A stretch of 64,000 nt of DNA from Variovorax sp. Root318D1 (GTDB taxonomy: Bacteria > Pseudomonadota > Gammaproteobacteria > Burkholderiales > Burkholderiaceae_C): NCBI RefSeq assembly GCF_001424835.1, contig NZ_LMCQ01000024.1:269562-333561 (forward strand), read 5' to 3'. Position numbers and translations under genes: made by a program. Below, in pieces: positions 8,770-16,230 of the stretch. Below the pieces are notes generated by a model that had not been told where the DNA came from, did no database searches, and saw nothing but the letters and a program-made list of their open reading frames with translations. Position 1 is the first letter of the stretch. Each line of letters opens with the position of its first letter.

Positions 8770-9044
8770 GAAGCCTTGGCACCCTGCGCGAAAAGTGTGC
8801 GCAAAATGCCGAAAAAATGATTGAAAACGGGCGTGGGCCGGCCAGAACGGCGCGGCGGACGCGCTATTCGCTTCAACAAGAACGAAGGCAGTGGTGGCAA
8901 TCATGGGCGCCCGGTCTGGCGCTCCAACACACTGTGAAGCCGGCTTGAAAAAAGAGGCCTGAAAAATCCAAGGGACGGTACAGGTCAGCCGGCGGAGTGA
9001 CGAAAAGTGCTTCGTCGTGGTATCGAAACGAACCCGACATTATA
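8770..9044 (-). promoter_or_regulatory. Promoter with perfect -10 and long untranslated leader upstream of the small ORF-infA block
   Basis: The minus strand carries a perfect TATAAT at 9044-9039 with no strong -35 box. Transcription from there gives a leader of about 260 nt before the ATG at 8769, with no convincing gene inside. The 390 bp between 8770 and 9157 is otherwise empty. A long leader ahead of infA and an RNA helicase recalls cold-shock mRNA leaders, but this is inference only. Confidence 0.5.
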
Positions 9045-9156
9045 GCGCGCGGGGCATGACAGTTGCTTGTCTTAAATACAACGCACCTGTGAATTAGGCA
9101 CCGGCACCCGCCACACGGTGTCTGGTGCTACTAAAGATATAGCTCGAGCGCGCGGC

Positions 9157-10212
9157 TCAGCCGAGGCCGAGCATCCGCTTGTTCGCGGCCACGTCGACAC
9201 CGCCCGCCGCAAAATCGTCGAACGCCCGCTCGGCCACGCGAATGATGTGGTCGGCAATGAAGGCCGCGCCTTCGCGGGCGCCATCTTCCGGGTGCTTGAT
9301 GCAGCACTCCCACTCGAGCACCGCCCAGCCCGGAAAGTCGTACTGCGCCATCTTCGAGAAGATGGCCTTGAAGTTCACCTGCCCGTCGCCCAGTGAACGA
9401 AAGCGCCCCGCCCGGTTGATCCAGCTCTGGAAGCCGCCGTACACGCCCTGCTTGCCGGTCGGGTTGAACTCGGCGTCCTTCACGTGAAAGATCTTGATGC
9501 GCTCATGGTAGTGGTCGATGTACGCCAGGTAGTCGAGCTGCTGCAACATGAAGTGGCTCGGGTCGTACAAAAGGCAGGCGCGCGGATGGTTGCCCACGCG
9601 CTCCAGGAACATCTCGTAGCTGACGCCGTCGTGCAGGTCTTCGCCGGGGTGGATCTCGTAGCCCACGTCCACGCCCGCCGCATCGAAGGCATCGAGGATG
9701 GGCCGCCAGCGGCGCGCCAGTTCGTCGAAGGCTTCCTCGATGAGCCCCGGCGGCCGCGGCGGCCACGAATAGAGATACGGCCAAGCCAATGCGCCCGAAA
9801 AAGTCGCATGCGCCGTGAGCCCAAGGTTGGCCGAGGCCTTGGCCGCCAAGTGGAGCTGCTCCACGGCCCACTGCTGGCGCCGCACCGGATCGCCGCGCAC
9901 CTCGGGCGCCGCAAAGCCGTCGAAGCCTGCGTCGTACGCCGGGTGCACCGCGACCAGCTGGCCTTGCAGGTGTGTCGACAGCTCGGTGATCTGGATGCCG
10001 TGCGCGGCGAGCGTGCCCTTGACCTCGTCGCAATAGGTCTTGCTCTCGGCGGCCTTTTTGAGGTCGAACAGGCGCGCGTCCCAGCTTGGGATCTGCACGC
10101 CCTTGTAGCCCAGGCCGGCGGCCCAGCCGGCAATGGCATCGAGCGAGTTGAACGGCGCTTCGTCCCCGGCAAACTGCGCGAGAAAAATGGCCGGGCCCTT
10201 GATCGTCTTCAT
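9157..10212 (-). CDS. Sugar phosphate isomerase/epimerase (xylose isomerase-like TIM barrel)
   Basis: A 351-residue AP-endonuclease-2-type TIM barrel protein. Typical metal-site strands are visible: ITELSTHLQGQ, VDVGYEIHPGED, LLYDPSHFMLQQLD, IKIFHVKDAEF, and WAVLEWECC near the end. These carry the Glu/Asp/His ligands of the family. The true substrate is unknown; relatives isomerise or epimerise sugars, inositols or hydroxypyruvate. The ATG at 10212 precedes MKTIKGPAIFLAQF, the family's start. It is divergent from the glutamine-amidotransferase gene at 10298, with 85 bp between them. Confidence 0.82.
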   Translation of the reverse strand: MKTIKGPAIFLAQFAGDEAPFNSLDAIAGWAAGLGYKGVQIPSWDARLFDLKKAAESKTYCDEVKGTLAAHGIQITELSTHLQGQLVAVHPAYDAGFDGFAAPEVRGDPVRRQQWAVEQLHLAAKASANLGLTAHATFSGALAWPYLYSWPPRPPGLIEEAFDELARRWRPILDAFDAAGVDVGYEIHPGEDLHDGVSYEMFLERVGNHPRACLLYDPSHFMLQQLDYLAYIDHYHERIKIFHVKDAEFNPTGKQGVYGGFQSWINRAGRFRSLGDGQVNFKAIFSKMAQYDFPGWAVLEWECCIKHPEDGAREGAAFIADHIIRVAERAFDDFAAGGVDVAANKRMLGLG

Positions 10213-10297
10213 GGCTTGTCTTCCTTCTTGGTCGTAGCGGCGTTGAAAGCATACTTGGCGTGTCGTCCGACCCCGTGCGAGAGGCCAAAGCGCCAAA

Positions 10298-11227
10298 ATG
10301 GACTTTCCTTTTCGCACAGCACGTCCTGCCAGTCCCGAGATGCCGCAACCCGTTTCCGCCCGGCTGAAGATCGGCCTGTCTGCCTGCTTTTCCCATGCGG
10401 ATCCGGCGCGCTCGCTGTTCACCAACAAGACGCTGCAGTATGTCGAACAGTCCATCGCTCACTGGCTCATGTCGGCTGGTGCCATGGTGGTGATGGTGCC
10501 CTGCCCCACGGGCGAAACCGCGCGGGGTGACACCAAGCTCTCGCACTACGCCGAATGGCTCGACGGCGTCGTGATGCACGGCGGCGCCGACGTCTGGCCC
10601 GGCAGCTACGGCGAGGAGCCACTCAAGGATGCCTGGGTCGGCGACCGCATTCGCGACCTGTACGACCTGGCGCTGGTCGAAGCCTTCGAGCAGGCCGGCA
10701 AGCCGATCTTCGGCGTCTGCCGCGGGCTGCAGCTCATCAACGTCGCGTTTGGCGGCACGCTGTACCAGGACATCGAGGCGCAGCACGACCATCCCGAAAC
10801 CATCCGGCACCGCGATCCGGTGACCTACGACCAGAATTTTCACCAGATCGAGATCGTCCAAGGCACGCGCCTGGCCAAGCTCTATCCAGAGGTGAAGACC
10901 GCAAAGGTCAACAGCATTCACCATCAGGGCGTGAAAGATCTGGCACCCGGTTTCGAGGTCGAGGCCTGGAGCCTGCCCGACCGCGTGCCCGAGGCCATCC
11001 GCCGCCGCACCGACAAGGGCCGCAGCTACATCTCTGCCACGCAGTGGCACCCTGAATTCCACAAATACGGCAGCACCGAGACCGTGGACGACACGCCCAT
11101 CCTGCACGACTTTCTCTGGGCCTGCGCCACCGCGAGGGTCGCGCCCCGGACCTCGCTCGATACCGGATCAGGCCGCATCCGCGACCGCGCGGCGCGCGTG
11201 CTGCGCCAGGCGCTGCTGCGGCGCTGA
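10298..11227 (+). CDS. Class I glutamine amidotransferase-like hydrolase (gamma-glutamyl-GABA hydrolase PuuD type)
   Basis: A 309-residue peptidase C26-type protein. The nucleophile is in FGVCRGLQLINVAFGG (near residue 140), the oxyanion region is MHGGADVWP, and the catalytic histidine and glutamate are in ATQWHPEFH. This family cleaves gamma-glutamyl bonds, for example gamma-glutamyl-GABA in putrescine breakdown. No other putrescine gene is near, so the substrate is open. An internal ATG at 10340 (MPQPVSARLKIG) fits the family start about as well as 10298. Confidence 0.82.
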   Translation: MDFPFRTARPASPEMPQPVSARLKIGLSACFSHADPARSLFTNKTLQYVEQSIAHWLMSAGAMVVMVPCPTGETARGDTKLSHYAEWLDGVVMHGGADVWPGSYGEEPLKDAWVGDRIRDLYDLALVEAFEQAGKPIFGVCRGLQLINVAFGGTLYQDIEAQHDHPETIRHRDPVTYDQNFHQIEIVQGTRLAKLYPEVKTAKVNSIHHQGVKDLAPGFEVEAWSLPDRVPEAIRRRTDKGRSYISATQWHPEFHKYGSTETVDDTPILHDFLWACATARVAPRTSLDTGSGRIRDRAARVLRQALLRR

Positions 11228-11239
11228 CGCACCGACTGG

Positions 11240-11425
11240 CTAGCGCCGGTCGGAACGGTTCGTGCTGCCGCTGACGCCGGCATCGATGGTGCCGAACACC
11301 GTCACACCGCTGCTGCGCGGCGACGAGGTGCTGCCGTCAGCGTTGCCCGCCGACCCCGTACCGGCGCAGCCCGCCGCCAGGGCGCCCATCGCGATGGCAA
11401 GAACGGCGGCAATGAATGGCTTCAC
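11240..11425 (-). CDS. Small lipoprotein, 61 residues
   Basis: A 61-residue protein with a type II signal peptide: MKPFIAAVLAIAMGALAAGC, where LAAGC is the lipobox and Cys20 the lipidated residue. The mature part is only about 41 residues, rich in glycine and serine, with GVTVFGTIDAGVSG in the middle. The GTG start at 11425 is supported by AGGAG seven bases upstream. The sequence GVTVFGTIDAGV resembles short porin-like starts, but this is too little for a call. It is convergent with the hydrolase gene. Confidence 0.65.
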   Translation of the reverse strand: MKPFIAAVLAIAMGALAAGCAGTGSAGNADGSTSSPRSSGVTVFGTIDAGVSGSTNRSDRR

Positions 11426-11495
11426 GGAAAACTCCTGGCAATGGTGAGACTGCGCCCACTATAGGCCGGTGCGTTTCCCGGCCCGTAGCACGAAG

Positions 11496-14450
11496 TTACG
11501 GCGCCGACAGGTGCTTGCCCACGATGCCCGCGAGTTCGAACATCGTCACCTGGTCCTTGCCGAACACCGGCTTGAGCTTGGCGTCGGCATTGATCGCGCG
11601 CTTGTTGGTTGCGTCCTGCAGGCCGTTGGCCTTGATGTAGTCCCACAGCTTCTTGATGACCTCGGTGCGCGCCACCGGTTCGGCGCCGATGACCGCGGCC
11701 AGCGAGTCGCTCGGCTTCAGGCCGGCGCCGGGCTTGCGCGGCGCGGCGGCCTTCTTCGCGGCCGGTGCTTTCTTGGCGGCGGGGGTTTTCTTCGCAGCCA
11801 CCTTCTTGGCTGCCGCAGTCTTGCCGGCAGCCGGCGCTTTGCCGAAGGTCTTGCGCGGCGGGAACTTGCTGCCGCCTTCACGCGGTGCGAACTCGAAAGT
11901 CACCTTGCCCTCTTCGGCATTCCAGGTCAGGAAGGCCTTGAAGGCGCGGCGCGTGCGCATGCTCACGAACTTGTCGAGCAGGTCGGTCTTGCCGGTGGCG
12001 AGCAGCTTTTCCATCTGCGCGCGCTCCACCGGCTGCTGCAGGATGATCTTGCCGGTCTTGAAGGTACAGCTCGGCGTCGGCTGCGCGTTGGTGGGCACCG
12101 ACTTTTCGCAGACATAGTTGCTGCCGTGCTCGAACACCGGCGCACCGCAGATGGGGCATGGGCCCACCGTGTCCTGCTCGCTGAAGTCGACGATCTCGCC
12201 GGTATCGGCGTTCTTGTCGTCGCCGAAGTCGAACTCCAGCTTCCAGTTCTTTGATTCTTCCTCGTCGTACTTGAGGATGATCTCGGCGGTGAAGGGCCAG
12301 CCCGCCTTGGAGCGGAAGCCTTCCAGCGGGCCGATGTGCTTGTCGCGCAAGAGCGCCTCGGCCTCGGCCACCTCGAAGGTGCGCCCGGCCGGTGACTTGC
12401 CGAACGAGAAGCCGCAGGCATCCTCGCCCGTGCCGCTCTTGCCCACGCAGCCGTAGCGGCGGTAGTTCTCCTTCACCACGCCGCCGCAGTTGGGGCATGG
12501 CGTCGCGAGCGTGGCGTAGTCGCCCGGCACGGTGTCGCGGTCGTATTCCTTCGCCTTCTTGACGATGTGCTCCGTCATTTCGGCAATCTCGCGCATGAAG
12601 GCGTCGCGGCTCAGCGCGCCCTTCTCCATCTGCGCGAGCTTGTATTCCCACTCGCCCGTGAGTTCGGCTTTGGAGAGTTCTTCCACGCCCAGGCCGCGCA
12701 GCAGCGTCATGAGCTGGAAGGCTTTGGCGGTGGGAATCAGCTCGCGGCCTTCGCGCAGCATGTATTTTTCGGTGATCAGGCCTTCGATGGTGGCGGCGCG
12801 CGTGGCTGGCGTGCCAAGGCCCTTCTCCTGCATGGCCTCGCGCAGTTCGTCGTCGTCGATAGTCTTGCCGGCGCCTTCCATGGCGCCGAGCAGCGTGGCT
12901 TCCGAATAGCGTGCCGGCGGTCGGGTCTTCAGCGCCTTCAGGTCGGCCGATTCGGTCTTCACCGTTTCGCCCGGTTTCACCACCACCAGGTTCTTGCCGT
13001 CCTTCTCGTCGTCGTCGTTGATGGCTTCCTTGCCCCAGATGGCCAGCCAGCCCGGCTTGACCAGCACCTTGCCGTCGCTGCGGAACGGGTACTTCTTGCC
13101 ACCGGCTTCCACCGTGCTGATGCGGGTGGTGACCTGGAATTCGGCGCTCGGAAAGAACACCGACATGAAGCGGCGCACCACGAAGTCGTAGAGCTTCTGC
13201 TCGGCCTCCGAAAGGCCGCTCGGCGCCTGCAGCGTTGGGATGATGGCGAAGTGGTCCGACACCTTGGCGTTGTCGAAGATGCGCTTGTTCGGCTTCACAT
13301 AGCTGCCGTCGACCGCCTGCTGCGCAAAAGGCGCGAGATGCTTCATGCCGCTGTCGGCAAGCATCTTCATGGTGTCCTTGACCACCGGCAGGTAGTCCTC
13401 GGGCAGCGCGCGCGAGTCGGTACGCGGGTAGGTCAGCGCCTTGTGGCGCTCGTACAGGCTCTGCGCCAGCGCCAGCGTGGTCTTGGCCGAGAAGCCGAAG
13501 CGGCCATTGGCCTCGCGCTGCAGCGACGTCAGGTCGAACAGCATCGGGGAGGCCTGGGTGGTGGGCTTGCTTTCCTCGGTGACGGTGGCGGGCTTGCCGC
13601 GCGCCGCATCGGCGATCTCGCGCGCTTCGCGCTCGCTCCACACGCGATCGGCGCGAATTTCCGGGTCGGCCACGCCGTCGGGGCCCGGCGGCGGCTTCTT
13701 GAAGTTGGCGTCGAACCACTTGCCCGGGTACTGTCCGGCCTCGGCCTGGAACGCGCCGTGGATTTCCCAGTAGTCGCGGCTCACGAACTTGCGGATCTTT
13801 TCCTCGCGCTCGACCACCACCGAGAGCGTGGGCGTCTGCACCCGGCCCACGGTCGTCAAAAAGAAGCCGCCATCGCGCGAATTGAACGCCGTCATGGCGC
13901 GCGTGCCGTTGATGCCCACCAGCCAGTCGGCCTCGGAGCGCGAGCGCGCGGCGTCGGCCAGGCCCTGCATCTGCTTTTCGGTGCGCAGCGCGTCGAAGCC
14001 GTCGCGAATGGCCTGCGGCGTCATCGACTGCAGCCACAGGCGCTTCACCGGCTTGTTCAGGCCGGTCTTGCCGCCGGCGTACTGCTCGATCAAGCGGAAG
14101 ATCAGTTCGCCCTCGCGGCCCGCGTCGCAGGCGTTGATGAGTTGCGTCACGTCCTTGCGCTTGGCCTGCTTGACCACGGCGTTCAGGCGCGTCTTTGTCT
14201 TGTCGACCGGCTTGAGGTCGAAGTGCGGCGGAATCACCGGCAGGTTCGCGAAGCTCCACTTGCCCCGCTTGACGTCGAACTCCTCGGGCGCCTGGATCTC
14301 GACCAGGTGACCGACAGCGCTGGTCACAACGTAGCTTTCGTTCTCGAAATGCTCGTCATGTTTGTCGAACTTGCCGGCCACCGGCGTGAGCGCACGGACG
14401 ATGTCCTGTGCCACCGACGGCTTTTCTGCAATTACCAAAGTCTTTGTCAT
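11496..14450 (-). CDS. topB: DNA topoisomerase III with histone H1-like linker and C-terminal SWIB domain
   Basis: A 984-residue type IA topoisomerase. The TOPRIM domain has Glu9 (LVIAEKPS) and DAGREGELI (109-117); GRVQTPTL is at 203-210; the catalytic tyrosine is Tyr341 in TYPRTDSRALP. Behind the core are degenerate zinc-binding segments (CPNCGG, CPICGAPVF). Residues about 867-910 (bases 11721-11852) are a lysine/alanine/proline repeat of histone H1 type, and residues about 911-984 (11499-11720) form a SWIB/MDM2-like domain (VIKKLWDYIKANGLQD). E. coli TopB is about 650 residues, so 330 extra residues are present. The enzyme decatenates DNA and resolves replication intermediates. It is divergent from the SET gene. 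Confidence 0.92.
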   Translation of the reverse strand: MTKTLVIAEKPSVAQDIVRALTPVAGKFDKHDEHFENESYVVTSAVGHLVEIQAPEEFDVKRGKWSFANLPVIPPHFDLKPVDKTKTRLNAVVKQAKRKDVTQLINACDAGREGELIFRLIEQYAGGKTGLNKPVKRLWLQSMTPQAIRDGFDALRTEKQMQGLADAARSRSEADWLVGINGTRAMTAFNSRDGGFFLTTVGRVQTPTLSVVVEREEKIRKFVSRDYWEIHGAFQAEAGQYPGKWFDANFKKPPPGPDGVADPEIRADRVWSEREAREIADAARGKPATVTEESKPTTQASPMLFDLTSLQREANGRFGFSAKTTLALAQSLYERHKALTYPRTDSRALPEDYLPVVKDTMKMLADSGMKHLAPFAQQAVDGSYVKPNKRIFDNAKVSDHFAIIPTLQAPSGLSEAEQKLYDFVVRRFMSVFFPSAEFQVTTRISTVEAGGKKYPFRSDGKVLVKPGWLAIWGKEAINDDDEKDGKNLVVVKPGETVKTESADLKALKTRPPARYSEATLLGAMEGAGKTIDDDELREAMQEKGLGTPATRAATIEGLITEKYMLREGRELIPTAKAFQLMTLLRGLGVEELSKAELTGEWEYKLAQMEKGALSRDAFMREIAEMTEHIVKKAKEYDRDTVPGDYATLATPCPNCGGVVKENYRRYGCVGKSGTGEDACGFSFGKSPAGRTFEVAEAEALLRDKHIGPLEGFRSKAGWPFTAEIILKYDEEESKNWKLEFDFGDDKNADTGEIVDFSEQDTVGPCPICGAPVFEHGSNYVCEKSVPTNAQPTPSCTFKTGKIILQQPVERAQMEKLLATGKTDLLDKFVSMRTRRAFKAFLTWNAEEGKVTFEFAPREGGSKFPPRKTFGKAPAAGKTAAAKKVAAKKTPAAKKAPAAKKAAAPRKPGAGLKPSDSLAAVIGAEPVARTEVIKKLWDYIKANGLQDATNKRAINADAKLKPVFGKDQVTMFELAGIVGKHLSAP

Positions 14451-14479
14451 CTAAGGGCTCTCTATACTCTGCGGCTTCC

Positions 14480-14516
14480 CGCGTGTGCGCACGCGCACAC
14501 GCGCATGTGTGCATAT
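14480..14516. other. 37-bp perfect alternating purine-pyrimidine tract with 10-bp inverted repeat (Z-DNA/cruciform-prone)
   Basis: Every step from 14480 to 14516 alternates pyrimidine and purine, mostly GC and GT/CA steps. Within it 14481-14490 and 14493-14502 form a 10-bp perfect inverted repeat with a 2-base spacer. It lies in the 87-bp gap between divergent topB and the SET gene. A TATACT at 14463-14468 could be a -10 box for the SET gene, which would put the tract in its leader; no good -35 was found. Confidence 0.75.
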
Positions 14517-14537
14517 TCAACCTAACAGACTTCGGCG

Positions 14538-15179
14538 ATGCCTTCCAAATCCCCACAATTTGCCGGCCGCCGCATTCAGATGCGGCGATCGGATGTCCAC
14601 GGCAACGGCGTTTTCGCCGTGGACGACTTGGCCGAAGGCGAGACGCTGATCGAATACAAGGGCGAAGTCATCAACTGGAAAGAGGCGCTGCGCCGCCACC
14701 CGCACGATCCCGCTCAGCCGAATCACACCTTCTACTTCCACATCGACGACGGGCGCGTGATTGACGGCAACGTGAACGGCAACGCGGCCCGCTGGATCAA
14801 TCATTCCTGCGAGCCGAACTGCGAGGCCGACGAGGTCAATGGGCGCGTTTATATCAAGGCGCTGCGCAACATCGCTGCAGGAGAAGAGCTCAATTACGAC
14901 TACGGGCTGATCATCGACGAGCCCTACACGCCGAAGCTGCTGGCCGAGTTTCCCTGCTGGTGCGGCTCAGAGAGTTGCCGTGGCACCTTGCTGACGCCCA
15001 AGGACGAAGACGAAGAAAAGAAAAAGAAGAAAAAGGCCAAGAAGAAGGCCGAAAAGAAAAAGGCCGAGAAAAAGGAGGCCAAGAAGGCGGACAAGGAAGC
15101 CGAGAAGAAGGCCGACAAGAAGACTGAAAAGAAGGCGGAAAAAAAGAAGTCCAAGAAGGACGAGGCCGGCAAGGGCTGA
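14538..15179 (+). CDS. SET-domain protein-lysine methyltransferase with lysine-rich tail
   Basis: A 213-residue protein. Residues about 8-128 form a SET domain: RRSDVHGNGVFA at the start, NHSCEPNC (88-95) for cofactor and substrate binding, and GEELNYDYG (115-123) with the catalytic tyrosine. A post-SET cysteine cluster follows (Cys140, Cys142, Cys147). Residues 153-213 are a charged tail made almost only of Lys, Glu, Ala and Asp. It would transfer methyl groups from S-adenosylmethionine to lysine side chains; the target is unknown. It is divergent from a topoisomerase with an H1-like tail and is followed by birA after 2 bp. SET proteins in bacteria are often thought to derive from eukaryotes. 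Confidence 0.88.
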   Translation: MPSKSPQFAGRRIQMRRSDVHGNGVFAVDDLAEGETLIEYKGEVINWKEALRRHPHDPAQPNHTFYFHIDDGRVIDGNVNGNAARWINHSCEPNCEADEVNGRVYIKALRNIAAGEELNYDYGLIIDEPYTPKLLAEFPCWCGSESCRGTLLTPKDEDEEKKKKKKAKKKAEKKKAEKKEAKKADKEAEKKADKKTEKKAEKKKSKKDEAGKG

Positions 15180-15181
15180 GC

Positions 15182-16006
15182 ATGGGCACCACGGCCGCCT
15201 GGTTCGAAGACCGCATTGCCGCCGCTGTCGCGCCGCTGCTGCCCGGCTTCACGGTCGAGGCCGTGGCCGAGATCGATTCGACCAACACCGAGCTGATGCG
15301 CCGCGCGCGCGCCGGCCGCATCGAACCTGTGCTGCTGGTGGCCGAGCGCCAGACCGCCGGGCGCGGCCGACTCGGCCGGCCCTGGCAAAGCGCGCAGCAA
15401 AGCGAAGACAGCGCCGCTTCCCTCACCTTCTCTCTGGGCCTGCCGCTCGCGCCGCGCGACTGGTCGGGCCTGTCGCTGGCCGTGGGCGTCAGCGTGGCGG
15501 AAAGCCTCGACCCCTCGGGCGATGCAAAGGTCATGCTCAAGTGGCCGAACGACCTGTGGGTGGACGACCGCAAGCTGGCCGGCATCCTGATCGAAACCGC
15601 CATGCCGCACGCCGCGCGCTCCGAGGGGCCGCTTGCAGAGCCGCGCTACCTGGTGATCGGCATCGGCATCAACATCGGCCCGCGCGACGCAGAGGGCATG
15701 CGCACTCCGCCCGCGTGGCTGCGCCAATGGCGCCCGGACGCCACCGCGCCCGAGGTGCTAGCCCAGCTGGCGGCGCCGCTGGTGCGAAGCGTTCAGAGTT
15801 TCGAGGCCGAGGGCTTCGTGTCCTTTGCCGAGCGCTTTGCCGCGCGCGATGCGCTGCGCGGGCGCGAGGTCCAGCTCAGCGACGGCAGCGTCGGCCTGTG
15901 CGAGGGCGTGGCCTGGGGCGGCGAGCTGCAGGTGCGCACCGCCGCCGGCCTGCAGCTGGTCTCGAGCGATGAAGTCAGCGTGCGCCCGCGCGGCATGGCC
16001 TTTTGA
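15182..16006 (+). CDS. birA: Biotin--[acetyl-CoA-carboxylase] ligase
   Basis: A 274-residue ligase. Visible motifs are EIDSTNTELM near the start, the biotinyl-AMP loop QTAGRGRLGRPW (56-67), and KWPNDLWVDDRKLAGILIE. A C-terminal SH3-like cap ends the protein. It lacks the N-terminal winged helix of E. coli BirA, so it is a group I enzyme that joins biotin to carboxylases without acting as a repressor. The start at 15182 is 2 bp after the SET gene stop, so the two are co-transcribed. Confidence 0.93.
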   Translation: MGTTAAWFEDRIAAAVAPLLPGFTVEAVAEIDSTNTELMRRARAGRIEPVLLVAERQTAGRGRLGRPWQSAQQSEDSAASLTFSLGLPLAPRDWSGLSLAVGVSVAESLDPSGDAKVMLKWPNDLWVDDRKLAGILIETAMPHAARSEGPLAEPRYLVIGIGINIGPRDAEGMRTPPAWLRQWRPDATAPEVLAQLAAPLVRSVQSFEAEGFVSFAERFAARDALRGREVQLSDGSVGLCEGVAWGGELQVRTAAGLQLVSSDEVSVRPRGMAF

Positions 16007-16013
16007 GATCCAC

Positions 16014-16211
16014 ATGAAGTTGCGCCTCGTGCTGGTGGTTCTGCTTTTGGCCAATGCCGGCTACTGGCTGTGGTCGCGCGGCGATCTGGCGGGCTTCGGA
16101 TTGGCGCCCGCGATCCTCGGCGAGCGCGAACCGCAGCGCCTTGCGCGCCAGGTTCATCCCGACTGGCTTCAGATCCGCAAGGAAGGCAAGGGCAGCAGCG
16201 CTGCTCCCTGA
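16014..16211 (+). CDS. Small membrane-anchored protein downstream of birA, 65 residues
   Basis: A 65-residue protein with one N-terminal hydrophobic helix (MKLRLVLVVLLLANAGYWLW, residues 1-20), followed by a short periplasmic tail containing EPQRLARQVHPDWLQI. The N-terminal part resembles the start of SPOR-domain proteins of Burkholderiales (single helix, then an EPQRLxxQ segment) but the SPOR domain is absent. It begins 7 bp after birA and would be co-transcribed. Function unknown. Confidence 0.65.
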   Translation: MKLRLVLVVLLLANAGYWLWSRGDLAGFGLAPAILGEREPQRLARQVHPDWLQIRKEGKGSSAAP

Positions 16212-16230
16212 CCGGCGCGCGCGTCGCGGC

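Noticed and set aside
8770-8904. 45-residue N-terminal extension of the small gene before infA
   Set aside because: No ribosome-binding site before the ATG at 8904 and no family-like sequence; treated as leader.
9118-9150. Short CTACTAAAGATATAGC-like motif that may be a dispersed intergenic repeat
   Set aside because: Only one copy was noticed in the window, so repetition cannot be shown.
12567-14525. 652-residue open frame antisense to topB
   Set aside because: Shadow frame; leucine/arginine/histidine-rich with no motif, while topB is unmistakable.
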